A stretch of 39,827 bases of DNA, from positions 1-39,827 of the forward strand of contig JAHAYX010000037.1 in NCBI GenBank assembly GCA_018384365.1, read 5' to 3'. The position numbers were made by a program, and so were the translations under genes. Shown here piece by piece: positions 23,270-30,242 of the stretch (position 1 is the stretch's first letter; each line of letters opens with the position of its first letter). The notes under the pieces were generated by a model. It was not told the origin of the DNA. It searched no databases and saw only the letters and a list, made by a program, of their open reading frames with translations. The DNA is from Clostridiaceae bacterium. Its GTDB lineage: Bacteria; Bacillota; Clostridia; Oscillospirales; QAMX01.

Positions 23270-24091
23270 ATGAACACACAAATTATCGCCATCGCCAACC
23301 AGAAGGGCGGTGTTGGCAAGACAACGACCTGTGCCAATCTCGGCATCGGGCTGGCGCAGGAAGGCAAAAAGGTGCTGCTGATTGACGGCGATCCCCAGGG
23401 CAGCCTGTCTATCAGCCTGGGATATTCTCGCCCGGACACGCTGCCGATTACGCTCTCCGACATGATGGGTAAGGTCCTGACCGATACGCCCATCCAGTCC
23501 GGTGAAGGTATCCTGCATCATGCAGAAGGTGTTGATCTTATGCCAGCGGATATTCAGCTCTCCGGTATGGAAGTATCCCTGGTCAACGCCATGAGCAGAG
23601 AAACCATTCTGCGGCAGTATCTGGACACGGTGAAACGGGACTATACCCATATTTTGATCGACTGCCAGCCCTCCCTGGGTATGCTCACGGTCAATGCACT
23701 GGCAGCCGCTAACAGGGTATTGATTCCCGTCCAGGCAGAGTATCTGCCCGCCAAAGGACTGGAACAGCTGCTGCAAACCATCAGCAAGGTACGGCGGCAA
23801 ATCAATCCCAAGCTGCAAATTGACGGTATTCTGCTGACGATGGTGGATGGGCGCACCAACTTTGCCAAAGAGATCAGCGCCCTGCTGCGGGAAACCTACG
23901 GTTCCAAAATCAAGGTATTTGGTTCTGAGATTCCGCACTCCGTCCGGGCCAAGGAGATCAGCGCCGAGGGTAAGAGTATTTATGCCCACGACCCGGAGGG
24001 CAAGGTAGCTGCCGCCTACAAAAATCTGACCAAGGAGGTGCTGAAAATTGAAAAGCAGCGCGAAAAATGTAAAGCTGGCATCGGTAGATGA
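23270..24091 (+). CDS. parA: ParA-type partition ATPase
   Basis: 273 residues from ATG 23270. The deviant Walker A is NQKGGVGKTTT, followed by switch motif LLIDGDPQGSLS and Walker B ILIDCQPSLG. The family is the small ParA/Soj/MinD-like ATPases of integrative elements. With ParB it should position or stabilise the excised circular form. It is the first gene of the element inside the left end, and parB starts inside it, overlapping by 44 bp. Confidence 0.95.
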   Translation: MNTQIIAIANQKGGVGKTTTCANLGIGLAQEGKKVLLIDGDPQGSLSISLGYSRPDTLPITLSDMMGKVLTDTPIQSGEGILHHAEGVDLMPADIQLSGMEVSLVNAMSRETILRQYLDTVKRDYTHILIDCQPSLGMLTVNALAAANRVLIPVQAEYLPAKGLEQLLQTISKVRRQINPKLQIDGILLTMVDGRTNFAKEISALLRETYGSKIKVFGSEIPHSVRAKEISAEGKSIYAHDPEGKVAAAYKNLTKEVLKIEKQREKCKAGIGR

Positions 24092-24983
24092 TCTGTTTTC
24101 CACAGAAGAAAGCCGCGCCGATGAGCAACGTGAAAAAGTGGTAGAAATCCCGCTTACAGAGCTTCATCCCTTTAAGAACCATCCGTTCAAAGTCAAGGAT
24201 GACGAAGCTATGATGGACACCGCTGAGAGCATCCGGCAGTATGGTGTTCTCGTTCCTGCCATAGCGCGGCCTGACCCGAACGGCGGCTATGAGCTGGTAG
24301 CCGGACACCGCCGCCACCATGCCAGTGAGATTGCCGGCAAAGAGACCATGCCGGTGATTGTCCGTGACCTGGAGGATGATGCAGCCACGATTATCATGGT
24401 TGACAGCAATCTTCAGCGTGAGGAATTGCTTCCCAGTGAACGGGCCTTTGCCTATAAGATGAAGTTGGAAGCCATGAAAAGACAGGCAGGCAGACCTTCC
24501 AAAGAAAATTGTTCCCAAGTTGGGAACGATTTTGGGAAAAAGTCCAGTGAGATACTGGCCGAACAGGTCGGTCAGAGTAAGAATCAGATTTTCCGCTTCA
24601 TTCGCCTGACCGAGCTGATTCCGCCCCTGTTGGATATGGTCGATGAGAAGAAAATCGCCCTCAGTCCGGCATATGAGCTGTCTTTTCTCAAACCGGAGGA
24701 ACAAGCGCAGCTTGTTGAGACTATGGACTATGAGCAAGCTACCCCTTCTCTTTCCCAGGCCCAGCGTTTGAAAAAATTCAGTCAGGAGGGCAAGTTGACC
24801 GAGGAGGTCATGCTTGCCATTATGTCGGAGGAAAAGAAAGGCGAACTGGACCGGGTGACGCTGACTTCCGAAACTCTGCGGAAGTATTTCCCCAAGAGCT
24901 ATACGCCCCAGCGGATGCAGGAAACCATCATCAAACTGCTGGAGCAATGGCAGCGCAAACGGCAGCAACAGCAAGAACGCTGA
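24048..24983 (+). CDS. parB: ParB/Spo0J-family partition protein
   Basis: 311 residues. TTG 24048 is supported by AAGGAGGTG (24032-24040) at 7 nt, inside parA. N-terminal ParB/sulfiredoxin-like domain: EIPLTELHPFKNHPFKV, ESIRQYGVLVPAIARP, and the CTPase motif GYELVAGHRRHHAS (GxRR/H). The middle holds the HTH (SSEILAEQVGQSKNQIFRFIRL). The Gln/Arg-rich end (QRKRQQQQ) looks disordered. It belongs to the element's partition module. Confidence 0.95.
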   Translation: MKSSAKNVKLASVDDLFSTEESRADEQREKVVEIPLTELHPFKNHPFKVKDDEAMMDTAESIRQYGVLVPAIARPDPNGGYELVAGHRRHHASEIAGKETMPVIVRDLEDDAATIIMVDSNLQREELLPSERAFAYKMKLEAMKRQAGRPSKENCSQVGNDFGKKSSEILAEQVGQSKNQIFRFIRLTELIPPLLDMVDEKKIALSPAYELSFLKPEEQAQLVETMDYEQATPSLSQAQRLKKFSQEGKLTEEVMLAIMSEEKKGELDRVTLTSETLRKYFPKSYTPQRMQETIIKLLEQWQRKRQQQQER

Positions 24984-24996
24984 GAAAGGAGCCGGT

Positions 24997-25269
24997 ATGA
25001 GCGATATTTCCATTCGGGAGCTGAAAGGCCATGACATTCTGGCTGTGGAACGATTTCAGGACAGTACGCGCCGGATGATTGAGTTTGTTGTCTTGAAACA
25101 AAGCAATCCCTACGGCAGCTCCGGTGATGAAATGCGCCTGTTTCTGAACGAGGCAGACTATCAGCTGGCTTTGCAGAGCCAGAACCGCAGAGAAATCCGC
25201 ATCAAGCGAACCGCCCACATCATCGAGGGCCATATCCTGTACGACAGGAAAAAACATAAGAGACGTTGA
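24997..25269 (+). CDS. small element-encoded protein, paralogue of 26613-26918
   Basis: 90 residues, ATG 24997 after AAAGGAG, 13 bp after parB. The pattern KGHD-x-L-x6-RF-x4-TR-x-MI-x-F then GDEMRLFL and YQLALQ, ending in GHILYDRK, is repeated in the protein at 26613. The C-terminus is very basic (RKKHKRR). No known family; such proteins sit beside parB and the replication gene in related elements. Nucleic-acid binding is a guess from charge only. Confidence 0.75.
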   Translation: MSDISIRELKGHDILAVERFQDSTRRMIEFVVLKQSNPYGSSGDEMRLFLNEADYQLALQSQNRREIRIKRTAHIIEGHILYDRKKHKRR

Positions 25270-25335
25270 TTTGCCGCAGTTTTGAAGTGACTGCGGCTGT
25301 TTTATGCCAACCGGCGCAAGGAAGGAGTGAAGCAA

Positions 25336-26211
25336 ATGGCTGTTTTTCGCGTCCAACGGACACGCGATTACACCGTAATGTCAAATTATCACCTGAGAGA
25401 TCAGAATCTGACCCTGAAAGCCAAGGGCCTGCTGTCCATGATGCTGTCTCTCCCGGATGAATGGAACTATACCACGCGGGGACTGGCCGCCATCTGCAAG
25501 GAGGGCGTGGATGCTATCGGTTCTGCTCTGAAAGAACTGGAAAACACCGGCTATATCGTCCGGCATCAGCTCCGAGGTGCCAATGGCAGGATCAGCGATA
25601 CAGAGTACATCATTTATGAGCAGCCCCATAAAGCAGAAAACCCGGATACGGATTCACCAGATACGGAAAACCCGGATATGGTTTCTCCGGATATGGACAC
25701 GCCATATCTGGAAAAGCCCGCTGAATTAAATATAGAAGAATTAAATACCCAAAGATCAATTACAGATGGATCAAATATCGATTCGATTCCTTTCCGTGGG
25801 GATGCGGCGGGAAGCCCGCCGGAACCGAAACGAAGGGAAGCGACGCCCATGAGCGAAATGGAAAGCTATCGGGAATTGATTTTGGAAAACATTGAGTATG
25901 ACATTCTGCGGAAAGACGCAGGACCGTATGTGGAAGATCTGGACGAAATCGTTGAGATCATGGTGGAGACGGTCTGCGCTAAGCGAAAGTACACGCGGGT
26001 AGCTGGCAGCGACTTCCCCCATGAGGTTGTGAAGTCTCGGCTTCTGAAACTGAACTGCGATCACGTCCGCTTTGTGATGGACTGCATGAGGCAGAACACC
26101 ACCAAGATTCGCAACATCAAGCAATACCTGCTGGCGGCGTTGTTCAATGCACCCACCACCATGAGTAATTATTACACTTCGCTGGTAAACCACGATATGT
26201 ATGGCGGCTGA
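25336..26211 (+). CDS. replication-initiator-like protein (DUF6017, DnaD-like)
   Basis: 291 residues from ATG 25336 with AAGGAG 8 nt upstream. The N-terminal winged HTH reads LTLKAKGLLSMMLSLPDEWNYTTRGLAAICKEGVDAIGSALKELENTGYI, as in RepA-N-type initiators. A DNA-like acidic linker of NPDTDSP/NPDMVSP repeats follows (about residues 98-130). The C-terminal DUF6017 domain includes ILENIEYDILRKD and VKSRLLKLNCDHVRFVMDC. It probably supports autonomous replication of the excised element. Located after parAB, as usual in Tn1549-like elements. Confidence 0.85.
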   Translation: MAVFRVQRTRDYTVMSNYHLRDQNLTLKAKGLLSMMLSLPDEWNYTTRGLAAICKEGVDAIGSALKELENTGYIVRHQLRGANGRISDTEYIIYEQPHKAENPDTDSPDTENPDMVSPDMDTPYLEKPAELNIEELNTQRSITDGSNIDSIPFRGDAAGSPPEPKRREATPMSEMESYRELILENIEYDILRKDAGPYVEDLDEIVEIMVETVCAKRKYTRVAGSDFPHEVVKSRLLKLNCDHVRFVMDCMRQNTTKIRNIKQYLLAALFNAPTTMSNYYTSLVNHDMYGG

Positions 26212-26257
26212 TGGCCGCCTATTTTTATGCCCGGACATCCGGGAGAAAGGATATGCT

Positions 26258-26620
26258 ATGAAAAGACCTTTGGCTTACATCACTGCCCCTTGGGGGAAAA
26301 ACGAATTTGAGAACACCGAAACCGCCGCCCGCTACTGCCGGGCCGTTTATGATGCCGGTTTTTCGCCGGTCTGCCCGCTTCTGTTCCTGCCGCTGTTTCT
26401 CAACGATGCGATTCCGCAGGAGCATAAGGACGGCATCGACATTGCCCGCGACTTTCTCCGGCGTGCTCATGTGCTGGTAGTCTGCAGCGATACCGTAGAC
26501 GAGGCCATGAAAAACGATATTGCCATCGCGGAGCGGCTCCGGATCACCGCTACCACTCTGGATGGCCTGCTCACCGTCAAGGGCCAGGGACGGGAGAAAG
26601 GAGGAAATCAGCATGGGTAA
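26258..26620 (+). CDS. DUF4406/nucleoside deoxyribosyltransferase-like protein
   Basis: 120 residues from ATG 26258. The Rossmann-like start MKRPLAYITAPWGKNEFENT is followed by AARYCRAVYDAGFSPVCPLLFLP and ARDFLRRAHVLVVCSDTVDEAMKNDIAIAERL. These match DUF4406-type proteins related to nucleoside 2-deoxyribosyltransferases. The D/E pair that would be catalytic cannot be assigned safely. Its stop overlaps the next gene's start by 8 bp. Role in the element unknown. Confidence 0.75.
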   Translation: MKRPLAYITAPWGKNEFENTETAARYCRAVYDAGFSPVCPLLFLPLFLNDAIPQEHKDGIDIARDFLRRAHVLVVCSDTVDEAMKNDIAIAERLRITATTLDGLLTVKGQGREKGGNQHG

Positions 26621-26918
26621 AACCATTGGCGAGCTGATGGAGGAAATGCGTATCAAAGCCGGAGCGCAGAATTACAAGGGCCATGACTACCTGGATTTGG
26701 CCCGGTTCGATGAGAACACCCGCCACATGATTATCTTTGATGTGCTGACCCATGATTCACCGGTTGGCTTTAAGGGAGATCGGATGCGTCTGTTTCTCGC
26801 TGACACTGGTTATCAGAAAGCGTTGGAGAACCAGGAACGTGGGAACATCAAAATTCTGTCTCACGCCAGGGTCATTCGTGGAGATCTGTTCTATGACCGT
26901 AAAGACCAGGTACGGTAA
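26613..26918 (+). CDS. small element-encoded protein, paralogue of 24997-25269
   Basis: 101 residues from ATG 26613 after AAAGGAGG. Residues 22-100 align without gaps by eye over most of their length with the protein at 24997: KGHDYLDLARFDENTRHMI, GDRMRLFL, YQKALENQERGNIKI, GDLFYDRK. An N-terminal helix (MGKTIGELMEEMRIKAG) is extra. No known family. Confidence 0.75.
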   Translation: MGKTIGELMEEMRIKAGAQNYKGHDYLDLARFDENTRHMIIFDVLTHDSPVGFKGDRMRLFLADTGYQKALENQERGNIKILSHARVIRGDLFYDRKDQVR

Positions 26919-27018
26919 CGGAGGTTCCATGATGCTGAAATATCTGCTCCGGCGGTTGGTGGTGCCGCCTTAGTGAAAGCCGCCTCCCTGCAAATCTGAC
27001 GGAAAGGAGTGATGAGAA

Positions 27019-27450
27019 ATGCAGGAAGAAGTTGAAAACAGGACAGTATCCCTGATTATCAGCGGCTCCAAGTTCTCCGGGAGGCTGCTGAAAGCCGGTA
27101 TTTCCAAGTACCTGGCACACCGAAAGGAAACCAAAACGCAGAAAAGCCGCGACCATCCGGTAGAGCATGGCGGCCGGGTGAGCATGGCCGAGCTTCAAGC
27201 ACAGAAGGGCGACCTTCGCCGCCTGGATATTTCAGACCCCTCTATCAAGGAGTTTGAGCGTATCGCCCGACAGCACGAAGTGAAATACAGCGTCTACAAA
27301 GTGGGCAAAGGCAAGTATTGTCTAACGACGAATATGAAGAATACGCCGAAAAATTTTACCAATACATTATTCTCATTGCAGTTTCAGCAGGTGGTTCATA
27401 TAACGCAAATGGTATCACTATTGGTGATGATACAATTGCTGTCAACCTAA
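27019..27450 (+). pseudogene. PcfB (DUF3801) conjugation protein, 3' end replaced
   Basis: The first ~98 residues (27019 to about 27316) are PcfB: EEVENRTVSLIISGSKFSGRLLKAGISKYLAHRK, GGRVSMAELQAQKG and DPSIKEFERIARQHEVKYSVYKV. PcfB normally continues with a KYLVFFK-type core. Here it reads GKGKYC and then runs into unrelated, AT-richer sequence, ending in an out-of-frame tail at 27450. PcfB works with the VirD4 coupling protein, whose gene normally follows and is missing. ATG 27019 with GAAAGGAG upstream. Confidence 0.8.
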
Positions 27451-27731
27451 GAAGCGCCCTGCCATCCACTTTCCTTCGCCCGCATGCACAACATGGTTGG
27501 ACCATAAGAAGAAAAACAACAGATGGCTTATTTGGATTGGACATGGCGCCAAATGTTGTTGGAATTCTCAGAATGAGGATAGATGATGTAGATAAATGGT
27601 TAGGCAATGGAGAATTGCTTTCAGAAAGAGGACTTTTCCCTGATCCCCAGAACGATTTGGGATATGGAGTTCTATTGCAGCATACAGAGTTTTTTGAAGG
27701 AACAGGGTTACAAATACCATATTTTACATAA
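27318..27731 (+). pseudogene. orphan 3' fragment of a foreign gene
   Basis: An open frame of ~137 residues without start codon context or ribosome site, beginning at the PcfB junction. It reads NDEYEEYAEKFYQYI, then GITIGDDTIAVNLRSALPSTF, WTIRRKTTDGLFGLDMAPNVVG and ends LLQHTEFFEGTGLQIPYFT. Visibly AT-richer than its neighbours. It is probably the C-terminal part of a cargo gene whose 5' part was lost in the deletion that removed the secretion genes. Family not recognised. Confidence 0.55.
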
Positions 27732-27748
27732 CAATTATCTATTTAAAG

Positions 27749-27780
27749 AGCAGCTGATTTTTTCAGCTGCTTTTTCTTTT
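27749..27780 (+). terminator. terminator after the foreign fragment
   Basis: Arms AGCAGCTGA (27749-27757) and TCAGCTGCT (27763-27771) around a T5 loop, followed by TTTTCTTTT. Confidence 0.8.
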
Positions 27781-27805
27781 GCCGAGCCGAAGGAGCGTGA
27801 TCATT

Positions 27806-30004
27806 ATGGCAGAACCGAAGAAATCCAATAAAGAACGATTACGGGAAATCACAGAGGGCATTGAGCAGGGCATCAAAGACCTGTTTCAGAGCGACAAATA
27901 TATGCAGTACCTCCGCGTCATGTCCCGGTTTCACCATTACTCCGTCAATAACGTAATGCTCATTCATATGCAAAAACCGGACGCCACCCAGGTTGCCGGT
28001 TTCAACAAGTGGCGCGATCAGTTTGGCCGCCATGTGAAACGCGGTGAAAAGGGTATCAAGATTATTGCGCCTACGCCCTATAAGAAAAAGGTGGAGGAAA
28101 TCAAGCGCGATCCCGACACCAAGGCTCCGATCTTGGATAAGGACGGACAGGCCATTATGGAGGAAAAAGAAATCCAGATACCCATGTTCAAGGTGGTATC
28201 CGTATTCGATGTGAGCCAGACCGAGGGTAAGCCGCTGCCCCAGCTTGCCAGTGACCTGACCGGAAATGTGAAGCACTATGAGCTTTTCATGGAGGCCCTT
28301 CGCCGTTCCTCCCCGGTTCCGATGGAATTGGAGCCGATGGCTTCCAATATGGACGGCTTTTTTGATACGGAAAACCAACGCATTGCCATCCGCACAGGTA
28401 TGAGCGAGGTTCAGACAATCTCAGCGGCAATCCATGAGATCACCCACGCGAAGCTCCACAACCCAGAAAAGACAGAAGCAGTTCCATCATGGAAAGTGGT
28501 TATGGTGAGTGACGGCGGCACTCGGCACGATTACAGCCAAGGCTTTGAAACGGAAGCTGCTGCGGAGGCTTTTGCGGCTGACGCCGGTTGGCGGTATGTG
28601 GACGAAAACCGGTTTGAATGGCGGCTTGAGGTTGAGGAAGATACCTCTGCGGTACAGTCTGCAATCAAAAGCCGGAATACCGAGGAAGTGGAGGCGGAAA
28701 GCGTCTCCTACGCCGTCTGCCAGTATTACGGCATCCAGACCGGCGAGAACAGCTTCGGCTATATTGCCTCCTGGAGTAAGGGAAAGGAACTGTCGGAACT
28801 CCGGGCCAGTCTGGAAACCATCAATAAGACGGCCAATAGCCTGATTACCGATATTGACCGGCACTTCTCGGAAATCTGCAAGGAGCGCGGCATTGACCTG
28901 ACGGCGGAGGCTGCCGAGCCGCAGCCTGCCAGCCAGCAGGTGCAAAGCGAGGTGGCCCAGTGGGAGGACGATCATGTGCAGGATATTTCTGCATCCGTAC
29001 AGACGGTTAAAGCTGCTGTTGAGCAGGAAACACCCTCCCCGGAAAGCCAGGTGCCACCTGCCTCCATGCTGCCGGACGCACCGGAGCAGGCGCTGGATGA
29101 ATACCCTATGCCGGATGAAGTCCTGCAAGCGGCCAATCTGGAAGCCTGCGGCTACATGGACGGCGATATGCTGCCCCTCTCCAAAGAGAGAGCCTTGGAG
29201 CTGTATGATATGGATTTGACTGTCTATGCCATAGTGAGCGGAGGCGGTGCAGAAATGCTCTTTGACCAGGAGGAATTTGAAACCCAGGCTCCCGGCACTG
29301 TCTTTGCCATTTCCCGCGAGGAATGGGAGCAAAGCCCCATGTTCCATGAAAAAATCATGGAGCGTCAGCAGCATCAGGAAGAACGGGAAGCCGCTTTCCT
29401 GGCCCACACAGGCGACTGTTTTGCTATTTATCAGGTAAGCCGTGAGGACCCGAACAACGTGCGGTTTATGAATATGGACTGGATGCAGTCTCACGGCTTG
29501 GCCATTGAGCGCGGAAATTACGATCTGATCTATACCGGACAGCTGACGGAACAAGGAACCACCGAGCAAAAGCTGGAAATGCTTTATGAGACATTCAATC
29601 TCCATCATCCGGCAGACTATCACAGTCCATCTCTCAGCGTCAGCGACATCGTTGCCGTCAAGCAAAATGGCGTGGTATCTTGTCACTACTGCGACAGCGT
29701 TGGATTTCAGGAGCTTCCCGGCTTTCTTCCCCAAGATAATCCGTTAAAAAATGCAGAGATGTCTGTGGAGGACGATTACGGCATGATTGACGGCATCATC
29801 AATAACGGTCCCCGGCAGACCGTGGCCGAGTTGGAACAGCAGGCCCGTTCCGGGCAGCCTATCTCGCTGATGGATTTGGCCGAGGCTGTCCACCGGGAGG
29901 ATCGGGAAAAGAAAAAATCCGTGGTTGAGCAGCTTCACAGTCAGCCGAAGCAGGAACAACACAAAAAGACAGCGCCAAAGAAGAGCGCGGAAAAGGAGAT
30001 TTGA
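27806..30004 (+). CDS. ArdC-like/YodL/DUF4316 element protein with HExxH motif
   Basis: 732 residues; ATG 27806 after AAGGAG (27790-27795). The N-terminus (SKYMQYLRVMSRFHHYSVNNVMLIHMQKPDATQVAGFNKW) is the ArdC-type ssDNA-binding domain of antirestriction proteins. The zinc motif HEITH is at residues 210-214, with downstream AESVSYAVCQYYGI giving the third ligand region. About 536-645 is a YodL domain (GDCFAIYQVSREDPNNVRFMNMDW), and the DUF4316 segment (NPLKNAEMSVEDDYGMIDGIIN) follows. Tail Lys-rich. It likely protects incoming single-stranded DNA during transfer; protease activity is inferred from the motif only. Confidence 0.88.
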   Translation: MAEPKKSNKERLREITEGIEQGIKDLFQSDKYMQYLRVMSRFHHYSVNNVMLIHMQKPDATQVAGFNKWRDQFGRHVKRGEKGIKIIAPTPYKKKVEEIKRDPDTKAPILDKDGQAIMEEKEIQIPMFKVVSVFDVSQTEGKPLPQLASDLTGNVKHYELFMEALRRSSPVPMELEPMASNMDGFFDTENQRIAIRTGMSEVQTISAAIHEITHAKLHNPEKTEAVPSWKVVMVSDGGTRHDYSQGFETEAAAEAFAADAGWRYVDENRFEWRLEVEEDTSAVQSAIKSRNTEEVEAESVSYAVCQYYGIQTGENSFGYIASWSKGKELSELRASLETINKTANSLITDIDRHFSEICKERGIDLTAEAAEPQPASQQVQSEVAQWEDDHVQDISASVQTVKAAVEQETPSPESQVPPASMLPDAPEQALDEYPMPDEVLQAANLEACGYMDGDMLPLSKERALELYDMDLTVYAIVSGGGAEMLFDQEEFETQAPGTVFAISREEWEQSPMFHEKIMERQQHQEEREAAFLAHTGDCFAIYQVSREDPNNVRFMNMDWMQSHGLAIERGNYDLIYTGQLTEQGTTEQKLEMLYETFNLHHPADYHSPSLSVSDIVAVKQNGVVSCHYCDSVGFQELPGFLPQDNPLKNAEMSVEDDYGMIDGIINNGPRQTVAELEQQARSGQPISLMDLAEAVHREDREKKKSVVEQLHSQPKQEQHKKTAPKKSAEKEI

Positions 30005-30005
30005 T

Positions 30006-30242
30006 ATGGGGAACTTTACTTTTGACGAGATCAATCTGATGTGCATTTACAACACCGGTACGCGTCAGGGCCTGATGGACGCCTTAAAGGAGATGCGTGG
30101 ATACTTGGAGTCGGACGAAACAGAGCTGAGGGCCATCACCGATTCCGCGCTGGAAAAACTCTTTGCGATGACAGATGCGGACTTTGAGACGCTGGAGCTG
30201 TACCCGGACTTCGATGATAAGGAGGATACGGATGCCGAGTAA
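30006..30242 (+). CDS. transposon-transfer assisting protein (TTRAP family)
   Basis: 78 residues; ATG 30006 directly follows the previous gene's stop with AAAAGGAG upstream. MGNFTFDEINLMCIYNTGTRQGLMDALKEMRGYL is the TTRAP signature, and the end is acidic (DFDDKEDTDAE). The family is found only in conjugative elements, and its exact role is unknown. The stop overlaps the start of the giant methylase-helicase gene by 11 bp. Confidence 0.9.
   Translation: MGNFTFDEINLMCIYNTGTRQGLMDALKEMRGYLESDETELRAITDSALEKLFAMTDADFETLELYPDFDDKEDTDAE

Noticed and set aside
26929-26973. 14-codon frame (MMLKYLLRRLVVPP) after the second paralogue
   Set aside because: Too short and without supporting similarity; a ribosome site (ACGGAGG) is near but not enough.
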